From QYQD01 sp040754095 (GTDB lineage Bacteria; Desulfobacterota; QYQD01): 23,055 nucleotides of DNA. A program made the translations under genes and the position numbers. The stretch covers positions 1 to 23,055 of the forward strand of contig JBFMFO010000031.1 in NCBI GenBank assembly GCA_040754095.1. The letters run 5' to 3'. This document shows positions 1 to 6,151 of the stretch, in pieces (position 1 is the stretch's first letter; each line of letters begins with the position of its first letter). The notes beneath the pieces were generated by a model. The model was not told where the DNA came from. It did no database searches and worked only from the letters and a program-made list of their open reading frames with translations.

Positions 1-95
1 TGGGCGACAAAGTGACGAGTGAAACGATAAAGAAATATATTCAGTACCATAGACATGAAGAAAAAAATCCTAAGCAGTTAAGATTTGACTTCTAA
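1..95 (+). CDS. IS200/IS605-type transposase TnpA, C-terminal tail (partial)
   Basis: The window opens inside a reading frame that gives about 30 residues up to TAA at 93-95. The tail (VGDKVTSETIKKYI, then a basic stretch and a PKQLRFDF end) resembles the C-terminus of Y1 single-strand transposases of the IS200/IS605 family, which use a catalytic tyrosine and subterminal hairpins. The catalytic parts lie outside the window, so the call rests on the tail and on the hairpin starting three bases after the stop, which fits a right-end structure. A different protein with a similar tail cannot be excluded. Confidence 0.5.
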   Translation, partial: GDKVTSETIKKYIQYHRHEEKNPKQLRFDF

Positions 96-97
96 TG

Positions 98-117
98 CCC
101 CGTGCGGAAGCACGGGG
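98..117. terminator. GNRA-loop hairpin between convergent genes; IS right end or terminator
   Basis: A perfect 8-bp stem, CCCCGTGC / GCACGGGG, closes a GGAA tetraloop just after the transposase-like stop codon and is followed by TTCTTTACTTC. It may be the right-end hairpin of the IS200/IS605-type element, a terminator shared with the convergent lipoprotein gene, or both. A similar hairpin with the same CTTTACTT tail lies at 22195-22214. Confidence 0.6.
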
Positions 118-121
118 TTCT

Positions 122-895
122 TTACTTCTTTGCTTCCTCCCTTAAAGATATTTGTCCCATTTCCGCTTCCACTTTCTTACGATGGTAGCTCACCGGCTCT
201 AACTCTACAGCTTCCTTAAAATAGGCCGTAGCTTGCTGCCTGTCTCCGGTTTTGTGCCAGGCCAGGGCAAGATAATAGAGATTTATAGACGCGCCCCTTT
301 TAGATCCCTCTGCCTTGTGTTTCTCTGTGGCTTCTTTAAGCAGGGCTTGGGATTCGTTATAGTCTCCTTTTTGCAGAAGCAAACAGCCATAGGTACCTAC
401 GTAATAAGAGCGCCTGCCGTCCAGCTCTATAGCTTTTTGAATGTGCTGAATGCCTTCATCCGTGTTCTCACCCAACATAAAATAGCTCCAGGCGATGGCG
501 TTCAACAATTGAGAGTTCTTTTCATTGCCTTTTAAGCAAGAGAGGTAAGCTTCATTGGATTTACGGAAGTATTCCGGGGCGTCTTTTTTTGTGGCCATCT
601 CATTATAGAGCCCGCCTAAGAAACTGCGGTACTCATTGTGGTCAGGCCAGATCTCTATGGCTTTCTTAATGCTTTCTTCAGCCATGGCATATTGGCCCGC
701 TCTCGCCTGTTCCTGGGCCTTTCTATAGTATTCTTCTGCTTCAGCTTTCCTCTCTTTACTTATACTGCCAGCGATACCGGCTGCGGCAGCGCCATATTCA
801 AGCGCGCCTAAGGCGTGCATTCCATAGTAAAGAGCCTGAGGCCCACAACCATACAAAAAACTACAAACCAAAATAAGCCCGATAACCTGTTTCAT
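122..895 (-). CDS. TPR-repeat lipoprotein
   Basis: A 257-residue protein with a short hydrophobic signal and a lipobox LYG-C (Cys17), so it should be acylated and anchored in a membrane, probably the outer membrane. After an Ala/Gly-rich linker, from about residue 50 to the C-terminus, it contains tetratricopeptide-type helical pairs (AEEYYRKAQEQARAGQYAMA; AIAWSYFMLGENTDEGIQHI; LYYLALAWHKTGDRQQATAY). TPRs are protein-interaction scaffolds; no enzymatic motif is visible. The start is supported by GGAGGG seven bases upstream. It stands alone, convergent to the IS fragment and divergent from the XRE gene. The exact role is unknown; a scaffold for envelope protein complexes is a family-level guess. 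Confidence 0.8.
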   Translation of the reverse strand: MKQVIGLILVCSFLYGCGPQALYYGMHALGALEYGAAAAGIAGSISKERKAEAEEYYRKAQEQARAGQYAMAEESIKKAIEIWPDHNEYRSFLGGLYNEMATKKDAPEYFRKSNEAYLSCLKGNEKNSQLLNAIAWSYFMLGENTDEGIQHIQKAIELDGRRSYYVGTYGCLLLQKGDYNESQALLKEATEKHKAEGSKRGASINLYYLALAWHKTGDRQQATAYFKEAVELEPVSYHRKKVEAEMGQISLREEAKK

Positions 896-1003
896 AACCT
901 GCCCTCCATATTAGATTATTGCAGTTAATTCAACCTGTTAGCTTTATGATTGGATTTGTTATAGCAGAAAAGAAACAACCAGTTCCCCTATAAAAGGAGC
1001 ATT

Positions 1004-1045
1004 ATGCCATCTTTATATTCTATATATGGGGTATATGTCAACTAA
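1004..1045 (+). other. 13-codon ORF with strong Shine-Dalgarno, possible leader peptide
   Basis: AAAGGAG sits five bases before an ATG that opens a 13-codon frame ending in TAA, about 85 bases before the chosen start of the XRE regulator gene. The ribosome site is better than that of the regulator itself. It could be a leader peptide influencing translation of the regulator, or a remnant. No homology can be claimed. Confidence 0.3.
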
Positions 1046-1130
1046 TATATTACTTATAGGTGCATTTATCTTCTTCCGGTTCTCCCTTAAGGTAGCATCA
1101 AGGCGGGCGGTGCTGCGGAGAGATAAGAGC

Positions 1131-1472
1131 ATGGAAGACATAAAAGAGATACTCGGCGGGATAGGAGGGAAGCTTAGGCGTCTGAGATTCGCCAAGGGCT
1201 GGACCCAGGAGGAGATTGAGGACAAGTTCGGGTTCTCCTACCGCTACTACGGGAAGCTGGAAAGGGGCGAGGTTAACCCCACTATCGGAACATTGGCGAG
1301 GCTTGCGAAGATATTCGAGATTCCACTCACAGACCTGCTGGAATCCGAGCTCGCCGGAAAGCATCTGTCAGAAGAAGCAGAGTCTGTTCTTTTAGCGGTA
1401 AGGGAAGTGATAGCGAGAGACGACAGGCAGGCCCTCAGGAAGCTGGAGGTGTTCCTCAGGGAGATAATTTAG
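1131..1472 (+). CDS. XRE-family helix-turn-helix transcriptional regulator
   Basis: A 113-residue protein with an N-terminal Cro/C1-type HTH at about residues 12-67: IGGKLRRLRFAKGWTQEEIE, a recognition segment SYRYYGKLERGEVNP and the closing helix LARLAKIFEIPLTDLL. The C-terminal 45 residues are helical and charged. The frame is open upstream to an ATG at 1026, but that extension is hydrophobic and basic and unlike the family, so I place the start at 1131, with GGAG ten bases before it. It reads away from the lipoprotein gene and converges on the DnaB-like gene. Such proteins bind DNA as dimers, often autoregulating or acting as antitoxins or phage repressors; the target here is unknown. Confidence 0.8.
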   Translation: MEDIKEILGGIGGKLRRLRFAKGWTQEEIEDKFGFSYRYYGKLERGEVNPTIGTLARLAKIFEIPLTDLLESELAGKHLSEEAESVLLAVREVIARDDRQALRKLEVFLREII

Positions 1473-1506
1473 TACAAGAAACTTTTATGGTTTGGGCTGG
1501 AAGCCG

Positions 1507-2277
1507 TTAGAAAAAAGTGTCCGAGACTGGTTTCGCCAAAGAACGCGGTGGGAAGAGCATCGATCCAAGCAGTCCCGCTAACCGGCAGTAGTTTTTCAGA
1601 AATACTATATTATCAGCGATACCGAGCGTCTCCCTTTTCAGGGATTCTGCTATTTCCGGCATTCTATTCTGATTGGCCGAAATATCAGATATTTGTTTTA
1701 GCACCGCCACACTGACGTTCTGGCTTTTTGCCATTTCTTTTAGATCTCGCAGGATGCCGGCATTTTCGGACTGGCACGCAGCATTTCCGGAATCATCCTC
1801 TGCGGAAATCAAGCCGAGATCATCGATTAATACCAGTTTTGGCGTGTCGCCCTGGAATTCCTGGAGTAATCTGTTCATTTCGGATACGGGAATTGGAGAC
1901 ATATCGTGGACATACAACGGGCTTTCGGCCAGAATGCCGGCGGTTTTTACCAAATTGCGGCAATCATCTTCTCCGAGCATATCGCCATGTATTCCAGATA
2001 CAAAACGCAGCAGCTCGCTCGCAAACTGTTCTTTTAAGGCCCTCAGAGAGAAATATGCCGTAGGTATATGCTGTCTGATCGGCAGGTATTCCATCAGGCC
2101 GTATAGAAATGCTCTGTCTTCAGCGCAGATCGTGGTCAGCTTAGCCGGATTGAAGGGCAGTTCTGCTATTTTTTTCCATATAAGCTTCTTTTGAAAGGCT
2201 GTTCTTTTCCACAGTGAATCTCCTCCAAAACCGATTCCGGTTTTTCCTCTGACATTTCCGGGGAGCCGGAACAGCAT
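1507..2277 (-). CDS. DnaB-like RecA-fold protein with lost Walker A (downstream frame)
   Basis: The frame from about residue 45 tracks the C-terminal RecA-like domain of replicative helicase DnaB: IPTAYFSLRALKEQFASELL matches the 'FSLEMSKEQL' helix, LAESPLYVHDMSPIPVSEM the next strand, LVLIDDLGLI (148-157) the Walker B strand, LRDLKEMAKSQNVSVAVLKQ the H3 region with Gln195, and ADNIVFLKN the final strand. The Walker A segment, normally a GKT/GKS P-loop, reads AEDRAFLYG (about 52-60), so ATP binding is probably lost. The protein also ends early relative to DnaB. The first 35 or so residues in this frame look unlike protein, and no ribosome site precedes the ATG at 2277; the natural N-terminus is probably the overlapping frame at 2166-2363, joined by a -1 shift. 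It may be a decayed gene or an ATPase-dead paralogue. Confidence 0.55.
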   Translation of the reverse strand: MLFRLPGNVRGKTGIGFGGDSLWKRTAFQKKLIWKKIAELPFNPAKLTTICAEDRAFLYGLMEYLPIRQHIPTAYFSLRALKEQFASELLRFVSGIHGDMLGEDDCRNLVKTAGILAESPLYVHDMSPIPVSEMNRLLQEFQGDTPKLVLIDDLGLISAEDDSGNAACQSENAGILRDLKEMAKSQNVSVAVLKQISDISANQNRMPEIAESLKRETLGIADNIVFLKNYCRLAGLLGSMLFPPRSLAKPVSDTFF

Positions 2278-2363
2278 ACTAAAACCGGTCCGAATAATTC
2301 GTGGGGAGATATATACTCACTTGGTGTCAAATTGTTTGTATAACATACTAATTCTTTTACCAT
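2166..2363 (-). CDS. N-terminal frame of the DnaB-like gene, ending at an A7 slip site
   Basis: A 65-residue frame from the ATG at 2363 (MVKELVCYTNNLTPSEYISP, then an acidic stretch) that ends in TAG directly after A_AAA_AAA. Its composition is more protein-like than the overlapping part of the downstream frame. A shift back by one base at the A-run joins it smoothly to IAELPFNPAKLTTIC of the DnaB-like domain. Upstream of 2363 the same frame stays open for about 27 more codons without a clear start, which hints that the original N-terminus was cut away by rearrangement with the broken XRE gene next to it. No recognisable domain is present in this part. Confidence 0.4.
   Translation of the reverse strand: MVKELVCYTNNLTPSEYISPHELFGPVLVCCSGSPEMSEEKPESVLEEIHCGKEQPFKRSLYGKK
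2169..2175 (-). other. A_AAA_AAA slippery heptamer before a stop codon
   Basis: On the minus strand the zero frame reads GGA AAA AAA TAG, giving a heptamer of the X_XXY_YYZ type used for -1 frameshifting in bacterial insertion sequences and dnaX. Slippage would bypass TAG and continue into ATA GCA GAA of the DnaB-like frame. An indel in the homopolymer, natural or from sequencing, explains the same arrangement. Confidence 0.4.
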
Positions 2364-2423
2364 TCCAGCAGAATTGACTGGGTCCGAGGAGATCGGCTGG
2401 ATATCTGATGAAGTTCCGGTAAG

Positions 2424-2780
2424 TTGCCAAGCCTTGGGGAGAACTATGGGAACTTTATACGGTTCGAGGGAGATCAGAGAAAATATCTGGCGGAAAGAGG
2501 CATCAGTGTGATCTCGCTTGCCAGCCTCGACGATATTGCCAAGGCGTTGAACGTACCGGTCACGGAACTGGCCGAGCGTTTAATAGTACCTCAATCCTTT
2601 GTTTCAGCAAGTACGAGTCCGGCGAGAAGCGGTTGGATTTGATTGAATTCTAGCCAGGCTTTGGGAATGACGCTGGAGGAGTTTATGAAGAGGTTTAAGG
2701 AGAAACGGGAGGAAATGTCCCTGGCTATTAGAGAATCGGCATGGAAGACTTTAGGATTGAATGTCTCGCGACGGAAATAA
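2424..2780 (+). pseudogene. Broken, chimeric XRE-type HTH gene
   Basis: Three frames together read as pieces of Cro/C1-type regulators. The first (from 2424) carries ISLASLDDIAKALNVPVTEL, the closing helices of one HTH, running straight into ELAERLIVPQSFVS, the early helices of another. The frame then shifts to SKYESGEKRLDLIEF, the canonical recognition helix and its follow-on, which meets a stop, and shifts again to SQALGMTLEEFMKRFKEK and a TAA at 2778-2780. At least two frame changes plus an apparent fusion of two HTH halves make a functional product unlikely. It abuts the truncated 5' end of the DnaB-like gene, suggesting one rearrangement affected both. Confidence 0.6.
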
Positions 2781-2835
2781 AATCGTACATTGTTGCCATT
2801 GCATCAACTTGTGACTCATGAAAATAATCCGGAAA

Positions 2836-4686
2836 TTACGCCCATGGAGGATTTGTTAAGGAAATTAGCGGATCATAACTATTCTTTTGATCAAATTTCC
2901 TGCAATCCGATTTTTTTTCATCATCTCCAGGATAACAACAAAAATTTGGTAATCTAAGAAAAACAGCGGGTTGCTGTTCTTTATTCTCTTCGTTTTTGCC
3001 TTGTTCTTTGTTTTTCTCTTCTTGTTTTTTTTCGTTATGTAACTTAGCAGGATCCAAGATTAATTCCCCAATTTTTCCTTTATTGGTCCAAAATAGTTCC
3101 GGGATACTGATTTCTACTACCCAGAAGCGAGAGGGCAGGACCTTATCAAGACGATCTCCAGCTGCTTCTGTTATTGTTTTGTTGCTAGAAACGGACTTCA
3201 AGTATTCGCCCTTCGAAATCGCTAATGTCCGCAAAATCAAAGTATTTTGTTCATAATTCTTTACAAAATACTTAGTGAAAAAGACGGTATTGGGAAGTTT
3301 TTCCTTTTTGACACCTTTAATTAATCTACATAGACAATCATAAGCTCGATTCTCCGCTTCAGAGCTGAATACAACAAAGCTAAATTCTTTTGGAAAAATA
3401 ATAATGCGTTGCAATGATTCATAAGTGAGCCAAGGATAGTCGATTGATATCGGCAATGGAATAGACTCTAATAACAACTCTCTTACATCAAGAATGTTTT
3501 TCAAAATCAACATATTTTTCAAAAAAGATAATGGCAGAACATAATGAGGTCCCATGACGTCATCTTGAATAACAAAAGAATCACACCAAAGATAGCTTGA
3601 TAGAAAATCCAGTTTCAGGTGTTCTTTCTTGTTGTTCGAAAAATATTCATGTAGGGCATAACCAACCCAATTATGTTGATTTAGTGTATGTCCCGTCAAG
3701 GCCACAGCATGCCCAGGAGAATTGTCGATTCCTGCTTTTTCATCTCGTTCCGGCATGGGAAAAAACAGAAGTACAGGAAATCTTGATTCAAGCGCATGAT
3801 ACACCATTCTTAAGAATTGATCTGGAGTCCGGCTGAAGAAATTCAGGCCGAAAGCTCTCATATGTAATACGTTTTCAATCACGTTCTTAATCTGTACTAA
3901 ATCCAGTGCATTACCTTTTACGTTTTTATGATCAACGCCGATATTCTGGTTCATTGTTTCACACGCGATTTCATGTTGATCAAGAAAACACTTTCTAGTT
4001 GCCATCTTAATAGCGGCATGGGAACAGCAATTTGTTATACTATTTTGTTGTGCAAAATAGTTCCCTGTTATGCTGAAATATTTTCCTTCGATTTCTATGT
4101 CAGCCCTATTAGGGCAGGAAACATAACCTCTTCTAAAGGGTGGGGGTATTATCGCTTCGGTAACGTAAGAAAGATCGCTCTCCACTCCATTTATGATCCG
4201 CTCATCTGCGTGTACAATACAATACCCAATGAGATCTTCATTGACCAAAAATTGAATATCTTCTTTTTTGTCCAATCTTTTTCGAATAAAACACAGTTTA
4301 TGACAATGCTTCGCTATCAATTTATGATTATATAATGGAACGTTCTTTACGTAGTCATTACAGCTCTCCACACGACGAAGTCCACATTCGTCACCCGAGC
4401 AAGATTTTTCAGGAGGGCGAAGCGAATACTTGTATAAGATAGTTTGGCACCTAAGGTTTTCGTGTCTCATCAAGGAGAGAATACGCCGAAGGGGTCGCGG
4501 AGGACCTGATTTTCTTGCACCGAATTTTTCGGCAAGAAGAATAAAATGACATTCACTTTCTCTGGCATCAATAATTTCTGTATCAAATAAATGTAGCAAA
4601 GCAAACCCCCAAAAAAAGAGATGGTTCAAGAACCATCTCTTTTTAAAACAAGGCACCGGATTTTTCAACCAATATCCGCTATCCAC
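2836..4686 (-). CDS. Papain/C39-like cysteine peptidase (predicted), start uncertain
   Basis: The longest frame gives 616 residues from a GTG at 4686 that overlaps the 81-residue gene by eight bases. Numbering from there, GNYFAQQNSITNCCSHAAIK (209-227) has the papain-type oxyanion Gln214 six residues before Cys220; SPGHAVALTGH (323-333) supplies the His326 region, and SFVIQDDVMGPHYVLPL (370-386) offers the acidic partner. This order Gln-Cys-His-Asp is that of CA-clan peptidases. The C-terminal 200 residues are of unknown fold, with a Lys/Glu/Gln-rich linker near 560-585. A terminator hairpin is embedded at 4611-4644, so the true start may be further in, for example ATG at 4470 (residue 73), although no good ribosome site is seen there. 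AT-rich compared with the core genes, suggesting transfer. Peptidase activity and target are inferred only. Confidence 0.55.
   Translation of the reverse strand: MDSGYWLKNPVPCFKKRWFLNHLFFWGFALLHLFDTEIIDARESECHFILLAEKFGARKSGPPRPLRRILSLMRHENLRCQTILYKYSLRPPEKSCSGDECGLRRVESCNDYVKNVPLYNHKLIAKHCHKLCFIRKRLDKKEDIQFLVNEDLIGYCIVHADERIINGVESDLSYVTEAIIPPPFRRGYVSCPNRADIEIEGKYFSITGNYFAQQNSITNCCSHAAIKMATRKCFLDQHEIACETMNQNIGVDHKNVKGNALDLVQIKNVIENVLHMRAFGLNFFSRTPDQFLRMVYHALESRFPVLLFFPMPERDEKAGIDNSPGHAVALTGHTLNQHNWVGYALHEYFSNNKKEHLKLDFLSSYLWCDSFVIQDDVMGPHYVLPLSFLKNMLILKNILDVRELLLESIPLPISIDYPWLTYESLQRIIIFPKEFSFVVFSSEAENRAYDCLCRLIKGVKKEKLPNTVFFTKYFVKNYEQNTLILRTLAISKGEYLKSVSSNKTITEAAGDRLDKVLPSRFWVVEISIPELFWTNKGKIGELILDPAKLHNEKKQEEKNKEQGKNEENKEQQPAVFLRLPNFCCYPGDDEKKSDCRKFDQKNSYDPLISLTNPPWA
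4611..4644 (-). terminator. Rho-independent terminator after the 81-residue gene
   Basis: On the minus strand a 15-bp perfect stem (AAAAAGAGATGGTTC and its complement) with a two-base loop runs into seven Ts. It begins about 35 bases after the stop of the 81-residue gene and lies inside the longest possible frame of the peptidase, arguing that the peptidase starts downstream or that read-through is controlled here. The symmetric A/T arms would also work weakly on the other strand. Confidence 0.7.
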
Positions 4687-4924
4687 AAATCATCTTACAA
4701 TAGCGTTCCCAACCAGGTTCTCCAGGCAAAGGATTGCCAAATCTCTGTTTACAATTATTGAACGATTCCTGACTTTCTTTAATTGCTGTCCGCAGTCTTC
4801 TGGATTGCTCCATTAGGCGTTTTTCCGTTTCCGGATTGACTGGAGCCATTTCAGCTTCAAAAACCTCATATTCCTGACTATTTGTTTCTTTTTCTTCCGT
4901 TCCCAGCCCCCTCGCTAGTGCCAT
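4679..4924 (-). CDS. 81-residue acidic protein of unknown function with C-terminal Cys-rich end
   Basis: A small protein with a near-perfect ribosome site (AAGGAGGG, seven bases from ATG) and a consensus promoter. The first 50 residues are acidic and probably helical (ETEKRLMEQSRRLRTAIKES); the C-terminal third is compact and ends GEPGWERYCKMICG, with cysteines at 58, 76 and 80 and a terminal glycine. I do not recognise the family. It precedes the cysteine peptidase, so it might be a substrate, inhibitor or partner of it, but the strong terminator behind it means it can also be expressed alone. A precursor-peptide role would be speculation. Expression looks strong and repressible, given the operator in the promoter. 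Confidence 0.65.
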   Translation of the reverse strand: MALARGLGTEEKETNSQEYEVFEAEMAPVNPETEKRLMEQSRRLRTAIKESQESFNNCKQRFGNPLPGEPGWERYCKMICG

Positions 4925-4969
4925 AGCTTTCCCTCCTTTTAAAAGAACTATGCGTAACTATTTGATTTT

Positions 4970-4998
4970 ATTATAAATAATAACTAACGGTTAGTCAA
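4970..4998 (-). promoter_or_regulatory. Consensus sigma70-type promoter of the 81-residue gene
   Basis: On the minus strand TTGACT (4993-4998) and TATAAT (4970-4975) are separated by exactly 17 bases, about 46 bases upstream of the ATG. Only one base departs from consensus. Confidence 0.75.
4983..4995. promoter_or_regulatory. Palindromic operator overlapping the -35 and spacer
   Basis: ACTAAC-G-GTTAGT is a perfect 6+1+6 palindrome that overlaps half of the -35 box and lies in the spacer. A repressor dimer bound here would block RNA polymerase. The XRE proteins in this region are natural candidates but nothing links them directly. Confidence 0.55.
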
Positions 4999-5725
4999 AC
5001 TTTCCCGCCAAAAAACAAAGGCCCGGCACAACGTGTTTTTGCCAGAGCATGCCGTATTTATCTTACTTAGAAAGATTTATAGATATTATTATGCCGAAAA
5101 ATGAACTTTCATTCATTTAATCAGTCACCGTGTCAAGAAAAAAGCTCGACAAAAAATAAATTCTATTATGAGACAATTCCTTCGTTGTTTATATAGCAAA
5201 TTCTATACCAATCAGCTTTATGCTGCCGATAAATAATTCTATCTTATTGTTTTAATGATGTATTTACAATTTATTGAATTTCAAAAAACTTATTAATATG
5301 TGTCGCAAACCACACGATATAAAAAAATTCGTCATTTTTGTGAAAATAATTTTCATTTAAAGCGGAACTAATTTTCCTACATCGTCAATTTCGAGAAGAA
5401 AACCACTAAATTTTCCTTGGGTGAAACGCTCTGCCAGTTTTGTCCTAAACCAGTTTACAAGGAACTGATATTATATTGTTGCTATCTTTTTATATTTCAC
5501 AGAGTAGGCGGTCTACAAACCTTACAAGAGGTATAACCAGCCGCCACCGCATCCCTTAGTTTTATTGGAATCTTAGATCTCCTAAGGTATCGGCAGTCGT
5601 GTAGGGTGGGCTTTGCCCACCAAAACTAACTGTTCAGCTTTCCCGCCTCCTCGCTTGGCGCAACTTATTTATATTCCATTTAAAATATCCTTGACAAGCT
5701 TTTTCTAAACGCTTACTTCTTTTCT
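4999..5725. other. AT-rich non-coding stretch
   Basis: About 730 bases without a convincing gene on either strand. It is strongly AT-rich up to about 5500, with no tRNA-like cloverleaf seen. Beyond 5500 the composition rises, with a short palindromic repeat at 5605-5621 and a TTGACA at 5691-5696 lacking a clear -10 partner. It is probably decayed mobile or accessory DNA; an unrecognised small RNA cannot be ruled out. Confidence 0.5.
5605..5621. repeat. Short palindrome GGTGGGC-TTT-GCCCACC
   Basis: A perfect 7-bp GC stem with a three-base loop, preceded by GTAG and followed by AAAACT. From memory, similar 'GTAGGGTGGGC...GCCCACC' units occur as dispersed repeats in many bacterial genomes; no T-tract follows, so it is not a standard terminator. 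Confidence 0.5.
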
Positions 5726-5911
5726 GTGTATCGTGCTACCTTTGAAGGCGAATTCTCCCTTTCTGATCTGGAGCGGGCATGCCCCAGTGTCAGCAGGGAC
5801 ATGATTCGTAGGGTGATTCAGGAACTCCAGGGCGTTAAAGAAGTGGAGTGTCTTGGCCGGGGGCCAGGGGCGCGTTGGGGAAAAAGAGGTAATGCCTCTA
5901 AAAGAGGGTAA
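5726..5911 (+). pseudogene. C-terminal remnant of a Fic-type protein (winged-helix tail)
   Basis: Sixty-one codons from a GTG with no ribosome site. The segment FSLSDLERACPSVSRDMIRR followed by ELQGVKEVECLGRGPGARWG has the pattern of the winged-helix domain found at the C-terminus of many Fic (AMP-transferase) proteins, in which a DNA-binding tail follows the catalytic domain. The HPFxxGN catalytic motif is absent and the upstream bases do not encode it in any frame. I read this as the leftover end of a deleted gene; a stand-alone small wHTH protein is less likely. Assignment is from motif memory. Confidence 0.5.
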
Positions 5912-6151
5912 TATTACATAAATGCGTTCTAAGGACCGGCGTCTTTTTGGGAATTAATCGATGCGAAAATGGGGAAATAGAATCCTTCTATGAAGTTAAA
6001 CGATTTTTAAATGATTTTTAAACGATCTAAATAGAATATGGCTATGAAATCAATTGGTTGCAACTGTTTAAAATGAGAAGCAATCAGCCAAAGTAAAAAT
6101 ACCTCAAAACCACACAGAAAAGGCCTTTGACGAGATCATCAAGAGTGCTCC

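Noticed and set aside
1673..2194. 173-codon plus-strand open frame
   Set aside because: Antisense to the DnaB-like frame, whose secondary-structure motifs are recognisable; composition is unlike a protein.
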